Source of the DNA: JACQCF01 sp043742785
GTDB taxonomy: Bacteria; Omnitrophota; Gorgyraeia; Zapsychrales; Fredricksoniimonadaceae
Assembly (NCBI GenBank): GCA_043742785.1
Contig: JAYTXU010000005.1
Location: 1-27,831, forward strand
Length of the DNA: 27,831 nt
Direction: 5' to 3'
Under the pieces are notes generated by a model. That model saw only the letters and a list, made by a program, of their open reading frames with translations, was not told the origin of the DNA and did no database searches. The translations under genes were made by a program, and so were the position numbers. Each line of letters starts with the position of its first letter. Positions within the stretch are counted from its first letter, which is position 1. Of the stretch, positions 1 to 8,253 are shown piece by piece.

Positions 1-1479
1 TTGAGGCTTATTGGTTTAAAGAGGGTCTATTTAACAAAATGGGGTTATCTTTTTATTGTTTATCTAGCAGGTATTCTTTTGTGGACAGGTTACGATTATA
101 TACGTCTACATGGCCAGGCTTTAGCTTTGAGGAATGCTGTACTCTTTTTTTATCCAATTTTTGCATTTTTTGCGTATTCATTTTATTATTCTGCTCTTCT
201 TTCAAAGCGATTTAAAATATTTCTGATTGTGTTCTTATTTTTAGCTGGATTTGTCAATAAAGCGGGTTTCTTTTCATTTATTTACTTCATTTTAACTCTT
301 GTTGCTTTACGCGCTGGTATCTTTAAATCAGGAAGATATATGCTGGGGTTGGGGTTGTTATTATTGTGGCCATATAGTTCATTTTTGTCTGGTGCACGGA
401 CGTGGTTGGTGGCTAGCATGGTAACATGGGTATTTTTGATCTTTGTATATGTAAGATATTTTTTAAAGTTAAACAATCAATGGAAGATTGCACTAGGGCT
501 TGTAGGTGTGGTCATACTTTTATTTGCGGTTACTCATTTTGCGGATAAAGGGGGACTCTTAACACTAACAACACCAAAAGAAGCTATAAAGAGATATGAA
601 AACGTCAAGTTGTTGATAAAACAAAGAGAGGGAACATATCATATTCAGGATTTGCATATTAATTTATATAATTCAGAGAAAGATAAACAAAATCTTTTAA
701 ATGTTTTTATGTCATCCCAGGGGGTGGTGTTTAAAAGCGCATGTCCTCTCCCTTCTTCAGATAAGATTCATATTTATGATGTTAAGAGATCTTCTCAAGA
801 GAAGAATTTATTAAAGGGGCAGGAAGTAGCTTCAGAAAACAATACAGAACTTGTACTAAGTAAGAGTAATATTAAGAGCTCACAAATTAAGACTTTATCA
901 ACAGGTCAGATAGCTTTAGTGAATGAGCAATTATCTTCAGAAGAAACTTTGCCGAATAAAGCTGAAGATTTACGAACAACTTTTGTTGGGGAGTCTTTGC
1001 CCCAGAACTGTAAGAATATTGGGCGTGATGTGGATGCGGCATATGATAATATTTTCTTTCGATTATTAATTTGGCAGGACATGATAAAGGAACTATGGGA
1101 AAGTAAGAACATCTTTGGAGTAGGGATGGGACATCCACAACGTTCCAGAAGTATTGAAATATTAAATTGGGCGCCTTCTGAATGGAAAAGAGACGGTTGG
1201 ATCACACCGCATAATTCTTTCTTGCATTTGATCTATCGGGGAGGGGTAGTAGGTATTGCAATTATTTGTGCGACATTTATTGTTTTATATGGGCTTATTA
1301 GAGATTTTATTAGAAGACGTTGTATAATAGGCCTTCTACTTTCGGGAATCTTGATTTATGGTCTTGTGGCAGCTAATTTTTTGTTGATTCTAGAACTACC
1401 TTACTATGCTATTCCCTTTTGGATTATTTTTGGTTTAACATTAGCACACCGTCGGGATTTATTAAAGGAGAAATCATGA
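1..1479 (+). CDS. O-antigen ligase / polymerase-like membrane protein, 5' end cut by window edge
   Basis: The frame is open from the first base, and the first visible codon, TTG, is probably not the start; upstream membrane segments are likely outside the window. The 492 visible residues hold hydrophobic segments at roughly 14-30, 45-65, 72-100, 115-155 and 163-180, then a long hydrophilic stretch (about 181-350), then further segments at 412-432 and 442-485. The stretch RLLIW (354-358), GVGMG (373-377) and PHNSFLHLIYRGG (403-415) match the Wzy_C/O-antigen ligase family, where the HNxxL motif lies in a large periplasmic loop. Such proteins transfer or polymerise undecaprenyl-linked glycan at the periplasmic face. 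Its place before rhamnose genes and glycosyltransferases agrees. Whether it is a WaaL-type ligase, a Wzy polymerase or a protein O-glycosylation ligase cannot be decided from sequence alone. The hydrophilic loop is unusually long. Confidence 0.85.
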   Translation: MRLIGLKRVYLTKWGYLFIVYLAGILLWTGYDYIRLHGQALALRNAVLFFYPIFAFFAYSFYYSALLSKRFKIFLIVFLFLAGFVNKAGFFSFIYFILTLVALRAGIFKSGRYMLGLGLLLLWPYSSFLSGARTWLVASMVTWVFLIFVYVRYFLKLNNQWKIALGLVGVVILLFAVTHFADKGGLLTLTTPKEAIKRYENVKLLIKQREGTYHIQDLHINLYNSEKDKQNLLNVFMSSQGVVFKSACPLPSSDKIHIYDVKRSSQEKNLLKGQEVASENNTELVLSKSNIKSSQIKTLSTGQIALVNEQLSSEETLPNKAEDLRTTFVGESLPQNCKNIGRDVDAAYDNIFFRLLIWQDMIKELWESKNIFGVGMGHPQRSRSIEILNWAPSEWKRDGWITPHNSFLHLIYRGGVVGIAIICATFIVLYGLIRDFIRRRCIIGLLLSGILIYGLVAANFLLILELPYYAIPFWIIFGLTLAHRRDLLKEKS

Positions 1480-2375
1480 ATAATACAAAGAAGAAGTATT
1501 TAGTGACAGGTGCCGCTGGAATGCTGGCTGCAGAGCTAATACCGGAATTAAAAAGAAATGGTCTTGAAGTTCTTGCTTATGATGTTCATCAACGTCTACC
1601 TGATATTCAGAAATTAGACATAACTAATTCTCAAGAAGTATTTAATATTATTGAAGCGGTTAAACCAGATTATGTTTTTCATCTTGCCGCAGAAACTGAT
1701 GTGGATCGTTGTGAGAAAGAACCTGAACATGCCTTTCGGGTTAATACGATTGGGACAGAAAATATAGCTCTGGTGTGTCAGAAATTAAATATTAAGATGC
1801 TCTATATTAGTACGGCAGGTGTTTTTTTTGGTGATAAACAAGATCCATATACCGAGTTTGATATTCCTAATCCTGCTAATGTTTATGGCCACAGTAAGTT
1901 GCAAGGTGAGATTATTGTTAGTAATTTGTTAAGAGAGTATTTTATTGTAAGAGCTGGTTGGATGGTTGGTGGCTGGGAGATTGACAAGAAATTTGTTTAT
2001 AAAATTGTTCAGCAATTAAAAGAAGGTAAAACAGAGTTAAGGGTTGTCTCAGACAAATTCGGCTCTCCTACGTTTACCAAAGATTTTGCAAGAAATTTGG
2101 TGGCTTTAGTAAAAACTGAACGATATGGGCTTTATCATATGACTAATAAAGGGAGCGGAACACGGTATGATATTGCTATTAAAATTGTAGATTTCATGGG
2201 TCTTAAGAACAAGGTGACATTTATTCCAACTAATTCCGCACAGTTTCCTTTACCAGCACCAAGGGCTCGTTCAGAAATGATGCGTAATTATAAATTAGAT
2301 TTAATCGGTCTTAATCTGATGCCAGCTTGGGAGAAGTCCTTAGAAGAATATATACGGCTGAATAAGGACAAATGA
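1476..2375 (+). CDS. rmlD: dTDP-4-dehydrorhamnose reductase (RmlD family)
   Basis: This extended short-chain dehydrogenase reduces dTDP-4-keto-L-rhamnose to dTDP-L-rhamnose in the cytoplasm. The preferred start is the ATG at 1476, behind AAAGGAG at 1464-1470; it overlaps the stop of the ligase-like gene. The frame is open further upstream to 1419 but without a better ribosome site. The 299-residue length is normal for RmlD. It has TGAAGML (11-17) as the nucleotide-binding glycine motif, HLAAETDVD (69-77), and a YxxxK pair at Y137/K141. The usual STDYVF catalytic strand reads STAGVF here (112-117): the Ser-Thr is kept but the Asp-Tyr is replaced by Ala-Gly. The remaining rml genes follow closely. 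The family also includes reductases for other dTDP-4-keto sugars, so the exact sugar is inferred from context. Confidence 0.85.
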   Translation: MNNTKKKYLVTGAAGMLAAELIPELKRNGLEVLAYDVHQRLPDIQKLDITNSQEVFNIIEAVKPDYVFHLAAETDVDRCEKEPEHAFRVNTIGTENIALVCQKLNIKMLYISTAGVFFGDKQDPYTEFDIPNPANVYGHSKLQGEIIVSNLLREYFIVRAGWMVGGWEIDKKFVYKIVQQLKEGKTELRVVSDKFGSPTFTKDFARNLVALVKTERYGLYHMTNKGSGTRYDIAIKIVDFMGLKNKVTFIPTNSAQFPLPAPRARSEMMRNYKLDLIGLNLMPAWEKSLEEYIRLNKDK

Positions 2376-3289
2376 AGAAAGTAAGCGTTATTATTCCTGC
2401 TTATAATAAAGCCGAATATACGTGTCGGACCATAGATAGTGTGTTGGCGCAAACCTATCCTAATATTGAAATCATTGTTATTGATGATGGTTCGCGTGAT
2501 GCTACGGCACAGGTGATGGTGCAATACGGTAATCGTATTAATTTTGTTCAAAAAATAAATGGTGGGGCTTGTAGTGCACGAAACGAAGGTATTCGTAGAG
2601 CTAAAGGGGACTATGTAGCTTTGTTAGATTGTGATGATCTTTGGTGTCCTGAAAAAGTTCAGAAGTCTGTTGATTATTTAGAAAAGAATCCAACATTTGG
2701 GTTTGTTTATACGGCAGCTTATTTTATTAATGAAAAAGATGAGACGGTCGGTCGATATGATCACCCTTGCAGTAGTGAAGGGTGGATTTCATCAAGGCTC
2801 ATACTACACAACTTTATATGTAATTCAACGATTGTAGTTAAAAAGGAAGTTTTAAATAAAGCAGGTTTTTATGATGAAACGATTTTTACACCTGCTGATT
2901 GGGATATGTGGTTGCGTTTATCTGAGATAGCTCAAGCAGGGTATATACGAGAGCCGTTGTTAAAATATCGAATCACAGATAACTATACTTTTAATCGTCT
3001 AGAACAAGCTCGTCGAGAAGAATTGTATGTCTTGGAAAAGTTTTTTAAAACACATCAAAACAACGGGGCACTTAAAAGTAGGGCGTTTTCTAATTTTCAC
3101 ATGCGTTTTGCTCAATGTGCGTTTATTAAAGATGATTTAAATGGTTTTTGGTTTGATTGTAAAATGTCTTTAAAATTTTGTCCTTGGAATATCAAAACTT
3201 ATGTTATGAGTTTAACCGCAATTATAGCGCCAAAGGGGCTTAAAAAAGAACTGGAAAGAAGAATATTAAGAAAGGGACCATCAAAATGA
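2372..3289 (+). CDS. family 2 glycosyltransferase (GT-A fold)
   Basis: This is probably a cytoplasmic inverting transferase that adds one sugar to the lipid-linked glycan. The GT2 nucleotide-binding half is clear: KVSVIIPAYNKAEY (3-16), VIDDGS (36-41), GGACSARNEGI (64-74) and the metal-binding LDCDD (85-89), the DxD-type motif. An ADWDMWLR stretch further on fits the acceptor/catalytic region common in this family (W-D-W type). Length, 305 residues, is typical, with no strong membrane helix. The ATG overlaps the previous stop by 4 nt (ATGA), behind AAGGA at 2364-2368, so translation is likely coupled to rmlD. Donor and acceptor cannot be read from the sequence; dTDP-L-rhamnose is a reasonable guess because the gene sits inside the rml block. 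Confidence 0.88.
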   Translation: MKKVSVIIPAYNKAEYTCRTIDSVLAQTYPNIEIIVIDDGSRDATAQVMVQYGNRINFVQKINGGACSARNEGIRRAKGDYVALLDCDDLWCPEKVQKSVDYLEKNPTFGFVYTAAYFINEKDETVGRYDHPCSSEGWISSRLILHNFICNSTIVVKKEVLNKAGFYDETIFTPADWDMWLRLSEIAQAGYIREPLLKYRITDNYTFNRLEQARREELYVLEKFFKTHQNNGALKSRAFSNFHMRFAQCAFIKDDLNGFWFDCKMSLKFCPWNIKTYVMSLTAIIAPKGLKKELERRILRKGPSK

Positions 3290-3735
3290 TTCAGGATGTA
3301 AAAGTTAAATCGTTGAAAATTATTCCAGATAACCGTGGCAAGCTTATGGAGATGTTGCGTTGTGATGATGAGGTTTATGAAACCTTTGGGCAGGTATATT
3401 TTACGACAGCTTTACCTGGGGTCATCAAAGCGTGGCATCATCACAAGGCTCAAGCGGATAATTTTATTTGCGTTGCTGGACGTGCTAAGGTGGTTTTATA
3501 TGATGCGCGAGAAAATTCGCCAACCTATAAAGAAATTAATGAGTTTTATTCAAGTTTAGAGGAGCCGAAATTAGTTCACATTCCTATAGGTATTTATCAT
3601 GGTTTTAAATGTGTTAGTTCTACGGAATGTATGATCATCAATGTCATTACTAAGGTTTATGATTATAAAGATCCTGATGAATTTAGAGTAGATGCGTTTG
3701 ACCCACAGGTAGGTTATGATTGGAACAAAGACTAA
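3286..3735 (+). CDS. dTDP-4-dehydrorhamnose 3,5-epimerase-like cupin
   Basis: This is a short (149-residue) cupin resembling RmlC, the epimerase acting on C3 and C5 of dTDP-4-keto-6-deoxyglucose. Visible marks are DNRGKLMEMLR (15-25), the strand GVIKAWHHHKAQADNF (45-60) with three histidines, the turn ICVAGRAKVVLYDAR (61-75) and HIPIGIYHGF (98-107). Canonical RmlC is about 180 residues, so this is the shorter sub-type seen for several dTDP-sugar isomerases. The catalytic histidine is plausibly in H51-H53. It overlaps the preceding glycosyltransferase by 4 nt and is followed by an rmlA-type gene, so dTDP-sugar metabolism is a firm assignment, while 3,5-epimerase rather than 3,4-ketoisomerase is inferred. 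Confidence 0.8.
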   Translation: MIQDVKVKSLKIIPDNRGKLMEMLRCDDEVYETFGQVYFTTALPGVIKAWHHHKAQADNFICVAGRAKVVLYDARENSPTYKEINEFYSSLEEPKLVHIPIGIYHGFKCVSSTECMIINVITKVYDYKDPDEFRVDAFDPQVGYDWNKD

Positions 3736-3751
3736 ATTGAAAGAGGAGCTT

Positions 3752-4489
3752 ATGAAAGGTGTTATTTTAGCAGGTGGCCTTGGAAAAAGATTGGAACCTC
3801 TCACACGTATTACCAACAAGCATTTGTTACCCGTTTATAACAAGCCTATGATCTTTTATCCTATACAAACTTTAGCAAGTGCTGGGATTAAAGAAATTCT
3901 GATTGTGACAGGAGGAAACACGGCGGGAGACTTTTTACGCCTTTTGGGAAATGGTGAAGAGTTTGGTTTAAAGGACTTGCGTTATGCGTATCAAAAAGGG
4001 GAAAGAGGCATTGCGGATGCTTTACGCTTAGCTGAAAACTTTGTCGATGGAGGAAAGTTTGTGGTCATCTTAGGTGATAATGTGACCGATGCTTCGATTA
4101 AACCGTATATTCAGAAATTTCAAAAACAGGATCAAGGAGGAAGAATATTGCTTAAAAAGGTTAAGGATCCTCATCGTTTTGGTGTGGCCGAATTGAAAGA
4201 TAATCAAGTTGTTTCTATAGAAGAAAAACCTAAACATCCTAAATCAGACTACATTGTAACGGGGATCTATATGTATGATGCTCAAGTATTTGATTTTATT
4301 AAAAGTTTAAGATTGTCAGATCGTGGCGAGTTGGAAATTACAGATGTTAACATGATGTATTTACGACAGAAAGAATTGTATTTTGATATTCTTAAAGGTC
4401 ATTGGACGGATTGTGGGACGTTTCCATCCTTGTTTTGTGCCAATCAGATTGTGGCTAAGCAATTTTCTTCAACTAAAGATCGAGGGTAA
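3752..4489 (+). CDS. rmlA: sugar-1-phosphate nucleotidyltransferase, RmlA-type, copy 1
   Basis: RmlA joins dTTP and glucose-1-phosphate to form dTDP-glucose, the first step of the rhamnose route. I place the start at ATG 3752 behind AGAGGAG (3742-3748); an in-frame ATG at 3716 lies within the end of the rmlC-like gene and lacks a ribosome site. The 245 residues begin with MKGVILAGGLGKRLEPLT, the nucleotide-binding signature, with Lys at residue 12 where Thr or Ser is usual. Then come NKHLLPVYNKPMI (22-34), LGDN (metal-binding Asp) and a VSIEEKP strand. The length is that of the short RmlA form lacking the C-terminal helical extension. A second copy, about half identical by eye, lies at 5508-6248 on the other side of rmlB. 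The sugar specificity of each copy is not readable. Confidence 0.85.
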   Translation: MKGVILAGGLGKRLEPLTRITNKHLLPVYNKPMIFYPIQTLASAGIKEILIVTGGNTAGDFLRLLGNGEEFGLKDLRYAYQKGERGIADALRLAENFVDGGKFVVILGDNVTDASIKPYIQKFQKQDQGGRILLKKVKDPHRFGVAELKDNQVVSIEEKPKHPKSDYIVTGIYMYDAQVFDFIKSLRLSDRGELEITDVNMMYLRQKELYFDILKGHWTDCGTFPSLFCANQIVAKQFSSTKDRG

Positions 4490-4494
4490 TTCGA

Positions 4495-5511
4495 ATGTTT
4501 GAAAGAAGAAAGTATTTAATTACAGGCGCTGCAGGTTTTATTGGAAGCAACTTTATTGATTATCTTTATGATAATCATAAGAATATTGAGGTCGTCGTTC
4601 TTGATAAAATGACCTATGCTGCTAATCCTCAAACGATTGAAACTTTCAAGAAATATCCAGGATTTTCTTTTGTTCAAGGAGATATTTGTGATCCTGTAGT
4701 AGTTAAGAAAGCTATGCAGGGGGCGCATGTCGTTGTTAACTTTGCTGCAGAATCAGCCGTAGATCGTTCCATTGATGATCCCGATTCATTTCTTAAGACG
4801 GATGTTTTAGGTGTTTTTACCCTTTTGCAAGAAGCTCGTAATCAAAAACAGTTGCAGCGTTTTATTCAAATCTCAACCGATGAAGTTTATGGTCAGATTT
4901 TAGAAGGTAGTTTTACGGAAACTTCAGAGCTTCGTCCTCGCAATCCCTATTCAGCTTCCAAATTAGGAGGGGATCGATTAGCGTACAGTTTCTTTGTAAC
5001 CTATAGTTTGCCTGTGATTGTTACCCGTGCATCTAATAACTACGGTCCCAATGCTTATTTAGAAAAAGTAATTCCATTGTTTATTACCAATTTGATTGAT
5101 GGGCAGCAAGTTCCTATTTATGGTCAGGGTCAACAGATTAGAGATTGGCTATTTGTGAAAGATCATTGCAGCGGTATCGATTTATTGATCGAAAAGGGAG
5201 AAAATGGAGAGCTCTATAATATTGGCGGAGAGCAAGAATTAACTAATCTGGAATTAACAGAACGTATTTTAGAATTAATGGGCAAGGACAAATCATCAAT
5301 TAAATATGTTCAAGACAGGCCAGGTCACGATTTAAGATACAGCCTTGATTGCTCTAAGCTTAAAAAGCTAGGTTGGAAACAACAGCATGATATCACGAAG
5401 GGTTTAGAAAAGACGGTCAAGTGGTACAAAGATAATGAAGCATGGTGGCGTCCCATTAAAAAAAATATGGACATACGTTATCAGGTTGGTTTTTGGGGAG
5501 AGAAGAAATGA
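4495..5511 (+). CDS. rmlB: dTDP-glucose 4,6-dehydratase
   Basis: RmlB converts dTDP-glucose to dTDP-4-keto-6-deoxyglucose using tightly bound NAD. The 338-residue protein shows the extended-SDR pattern: TGAAGFIGS (10-18) for NAD, LDKMTYAANP (36-45), the diagnostic ISTDEVYG (126-133), where T128, D129 and E130 are the dehydratase acid/base residues, and Y152/K156 in PYSASK. The stretch RASNNYGP and the later VKDH and YNIGG stretches are typical of RmlB. The start at 4495 follows GAGGG (4482-4486) and lies 5 nt after the rmlA copy 1 stop. The stop overlaps the start of rmlA copy 2 in an ATGA. This is the most securely named gene of the dTDP-sugar block. Confidence 0.93.
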   Translation: MFERRKYLITGAAGFIGSNFIDYLYDNHKNIEVVVLDKMTYAANPQTIETFKKYPGFSFVQGDICDPVVVKKAMQGAHVVVNFAAESAVDRSIDDPDSFLKTDVLGVFTLLQEARNQKQLQRFIQISTDEVYGQILEGSFTETSELRPRNPYSASKLGGDRLAYSFFVTYSLPVIVTRASNNYGPNAYLEKVIPLFITNLIDGQQVPIYGQGQQIRDWLFVKDHCSGIDLLIEKGENGELYNIGGEQELTNLELTERILELMGKDKSSIKYVQDRPGHDLRYSLDCSKLKKLGWKQQHDITKGLEKTVKWYKDNEAWWRPIKKNMDIRYQVGFWGEKK

Positions 5512-6248
5512 AAGGTGTTCTTTTAGCCGGAGGAACAGGATCAAGACTATTGCCTTTGACTAAGGCAACCAATAAGCATTTGTTGCCTGTCTACAAGAAA
5601 CCTATGATTTATTATCCGCTAGAGACGCTTCTTAAGGCGGGAATCAAAGATATTCTTATTGTTACTGGTGGGGAGCATATTGGAGATTTTTTTCGTTTGT
5701 TGGGTTCAGGCAAAGAATGGGGTGCGCATTTTACTTATGAGAATCAGGAAGGTAATGGGGGAACAGGTGCTGCGTTGATGATCGCGGAAAATTTTTCTAA
5801 GGATGAACCATTTATGGTTATTCTTGGCGATAATGTGGTTGTAGAAGATGTAGGGTCCTTTGTTGAACAGTTTAAGAAAAATAAAGATGTGGCCAAGATA
5901 TTGGTAGCTAAGGTTAAGGATCCTGAGAATTATGGAGTTGTTACTTTTAAGGGGAATCGCATTGTTTCTATCGTTGAGAAACCAAAGCGGCCAAGTTCAA
6001 ATTATGTCAATACAGGACTATGGATGTTTCGTCCGGAAGTTTTCAGGTTATTAAAGACTTTAAAAAAGTCTCCTCGTGGTGAGTATGAAGTGACCGATGT
6101 TCTTGCTCATTATGTTAAGCAGGGGACGTTATCTTATTCTATTTTGAAATCCCCGTGGACTGACGCGGGTTCTTTTGATTCGTTATATCAAGCGACTGTA
6201 TTAATACGTAAGCTAGAGCTTTTTAAAGCTGCTAAAAAATTGAAATGA
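5508..6248 (+). CDS. sugar-1-phosphate nucleotidyltransferase, RmlA-type, copy 2
   Basis: This 246-residue protein is a second short RmlA-type enzyme. I chose ATG 5508 (ATGA overlap with the rmlB stop, behind GGGGAG at 5495-5500) over an in-frame GTG-type start at 5493, because the protein then begins MKGVLLAGGTGSRLLPLT, exactly like copy 1. Residue 12 is Ser, the usual Thr/Ser, unlike Lys in copy 1. NKHLLPVYKKPMIYYP, LGDN and VSIVEKP are all present. The mid-protein loop reads NQEGNGGTGAAL, whereas copy 1 has YQKGERGIADAL; this region contributes to substrate recognition in the family, so the two copies may act on different sugar phosphates. Which copy is the real dTDP-glucose synthase is open; copy 2 keeps the more standard signature. 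Confidence 0.85.
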   Translation: MKGVLLAGGTGSRLLPLTKATNKHLLPVYKKPMIYYPLETLLKAGIKDILIVTGGEHIGDFFRLLGSGKEWGAHFTYENQEGNGGTGAALMIAENFSKDEPFMVILGDNVVVEDVGSFVEQFKKNKDVAKILVAKVKDPENYGVVTFKGNRIVSIVEKPKRPSSNYVNTGLWMFRPEVFRLLKTLKKSPRGEYEVTDVLAHYVKQGTLSYSILKSPWTDAGSFDSLYQATVLIRKLELFKAAKKLK

Positions 6249-7132
6249 CAAAATTAAACGTATTGGTCACGGGAGCTACCGGTTTTATTGGTCGCTCTTT
6301 CTTAGCTCGATTAGATAAAAATAAGTATAACGTTTTTCTTTTAGCTCGTTCTAAACCAGTCAATTTTCCTACGCAGGGCATTCATGATTTTTACGAGCAG
6401 GATTTGCAACTTCCATTCCAATTAGACATTCCTTTTGATGATGTTTTTCATTTAGCAGCCTGTAATTTTACCAATGTAGATCAAGTGTCAGCGCAGCATT
6501 ATCATGAGATTAATGTTCAAGGAACAAAGAATCTAATCAGTGCTATTAAATATAAGAAATTTATTTTTATGTCGACCGCTAAGGTTTATCAGCAGCAAGG
6601 CCTGCCATTAACAGAAGAATCTCCGTTGCAACCTTTAGGCTTTTATGAGAAAAGTAAGTTGGAAGGCGAAGAGATTTGTCGTCAGAAAATACCTGCGAAA
6701 GATTTGATTATATTGAGATCTTCTAATATTGTTGGACCTCTTCAAGCAGATAAAGCTTTGGTGCCTGTGTTCTTTAAGAATGCATTAAGGAATAAGCCTC
6801 TTCAGATTTCGGTGTCTTCTAAGACATTGTTGCAATTACTATCGGTTGAGGATGTGATTGATTTATTCTTGAAGATTTTAGAACTTCCTGTTTCAGGTGG
6901 CACGTATAATGTTGCGCCTAAAGAAACAATAACCATCGAAGATGTTGCTCGTGAAATTATTTGTTTTACTCACTCAGATTCAATCATTGATTGCAAAGGA
7001 GATCAGGTTGTTGAGTATTCTTCAGTAAAGGCCGATAAAGCGATGACAATATTGCAGTGGGAAGCAAGAACTTCAGTTCATCAATTATTACAGCAATGTT
7101 ATCAATATTTTAAGAGCGCTGATGTCATCTAA
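6245..7132 (+). CDS. NAD-dependent epimerase/dehydratase-type extended SDR
   Basis: This is a 295-residue sugar-nucleotide-type SDR of unknown substrate. TGATGFIG (9-16) is the cofactor motif, VFHLAACN (67-74) the following strand, FMSTAKVY (108-115) supplies the catalytic Ser/Thr strand, and FYEKSK gives Y134/K138. The middle has RSSNIVGP and later a TYNVAP stretch, both usual for the family. The STDEVYG acid/base pair of RmlB is absent (STAKVY), so a 4-epimerase or 4-ketoreductase role is more likely than dehydration. The start overlaps the rmlA copy 2 stop by 4 nt, which suggests coupled translation and that it works on the product of that enzyme; this is inference. It could make a second dTDP-hexose. 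Confidence 0.85.
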   Translation: MTKLNVLVTGATGFIGRSFLARLDKNKYNVFLLARSKPVNFPTQGIHDFYEQDLQLPFQLDIPFDDVFHLAACNFTNVDQVSAQHYHEINVQGTKNLISAIKYKKFIFMSTAKVYQQQGLPLTEESPLQPLGFYEKSKLEGEEICRQKIPAKDLIILRSSNIVGPLQADKALVPVFFKNALRNKPLQISVSSKTLLQLLSVEDVIDLFLKILELPVSGGTYNVAPKETITIEDVAREIICFTHSDSIIDCKGDQVVEYSSVKADKAMTILQWEARTSVHQLLQQCYQYFKSADVI

Positions 7133-8243
7133 AGAAAAAATACTTGTTTGCGGAATTCTTCCGCCGCCGTTTTTTGGCCATAGCATGATGTATAAAATGC
7201 TTATGGAATCATCGTTTATAAAAGAATATGACGTTGTATTCTTAAATTTGCATTTTTGGACCTATGGCAAGCATAAGAAGGTTACAGGAGAAAAATTATT
7301 TAAAATGGCGAAGTATTTATCACAGTATATTTTTCTTATTAGTATTCATCGTCCTAAATATGTGCTTTTTAATATGAGTTTTGACAAGATGCCTTTTCTA
7401 AAAGATTACTTGTTCTGTTTTATAGGACATCTATTGGGTTGTAAAATTGTGTTGCATGATATGGGACAATATTTGCCAGAGTTGCATGCTTCTTCAGAAG
7501 GCTTTCTAAAATGTTTAGTTAAGCATTTATTAAATATAACAATGGCGATTATTGTTATGGGAGAGAAGGTCAGAGAAATGTATAAAGATCTTTATCCTTA
7601 TAATCGTATGGTGGTTGTTCCAGGATCAACGGAAGATACTGTCAATCTCACCGTTCCTTTAATCCCAAAAGAAAATGTTCAGGAAATTCGAGTTCTTTAT
7701 TTTTCATTCTTAAGTGTATCTAAAGGAGTTTGGACAGCGTTGAATGCAATTCCAGAGGTTGTAGCAGCCAACAAAAATATAGTTTTCAAGTTTGCAGGCC
7801 CTACGGAATCCGAAGAACTGCACAGCCAAATGAAAGATTTTATTGAGCACAAAAGTCTTTCATCAAAGGTAGATTATATTGGTTATGTAGGAGATGTGAA
7901 TAAGAGAACGGAGTGTTTTAGGAATGCAGATATTTTTATTTTCCCAACACACAGAGATGTTTTTGGTTTGGTTCTTCTTCATGCTATGGCAGAATCAGTA
8001 GCTGTGATTGCGAGTAGAGAGGGATCCATTCCTGAAATCATTCAAGACGGTGTTAATGGGGTACTTTTTACTAAAGGTGATCATAAAGAATTGGCGGTTA
8101 AGATTCTTCAACTGGCTGCCGATCAAAAATTACGCAAGCAATATAGTCTTGAAAACCGTTGTAAATATCTAGCTCGTTATGCGCCTGAAGTTTATGGGCA
8201 GACCATGATTCATGCCTTTGTTCAAATAAGAGCTTTAGGATAA
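7122..8243 (+). CDS. GT4-like (GT-B fold) glycosyltransferase
   Basis: This 373-residue protein has two Rossmann-like halves. A glycine-containing N-terminal loop (GILPPPFFGHS, 11-21) and a C-terminal donor-binding half with VLYFSFLSVSKGV (191-203), KFAGPT (223-228), YIGYV (252-256) and a run of DIFIFPTHRDVFGLVLLHAMA (270-290) followed by GSIPEIIQDGVNGVLF are GT4 hallmarks. In GT4 enzymes the last motif normally has an E-x7-E pair contacting the donor; here the positions are D279 and H287. The enzyme may still work, but the substitutions are unusual. The start at 7122 overlaps the SDR by 11 nt. No membrane segment or signal is evident. Donor and acceptor are unknown. Confidence 0.85.
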   Translation: MSSKEKILVCGILPPPFFGHSMMYKMLMESSFIKEYDVVFLNLHFWTYGKHKKVTGEKLFKMAKYLSQYIFLISIHRPKYVLFNMSFDKMPFLKDYLFCFIGHLLGCKIVLHDMGQYLPELHASSEGFLKCLVKHLLNITMAIIVMGEKVREMYKDLYPYNRMVVVPGSTEDTVNLTVPLIPKENVQEIRVLYFSFLSVSKGVWTALNAIPEVVAANKNIVFKFAGPTESEELHSQMKDFIEHKSLSSKVDYIGYVGDVNKRTECFRNADIFIFPTHRDVFGLVLLHAMAESVAVIASREGSIPEIIQDGVNGVLFTKGDHKELAVKILQLAADQKLRKQYSLENRCKYLARYAPEVYGQTMIHAFVQIRALG

Positions 8244-8253
8244 TAATTAAAAA

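Noticed and set aside
282..1205. Minus-strand open frames (64-99 codons) within the ligase-like gene
   Set aside because: They lie wholly inside a well-supported + strand gene, have no ribosome site or family resemblance, and arise from codon composition.
3716..3751. Upstream in-frame ATG for rmlA copy 1
   Set aside because: The added 12 residues lie inside the rmlC-like gene, and the ATG at 3752 has a good ribosome site and a family-standard beginning.
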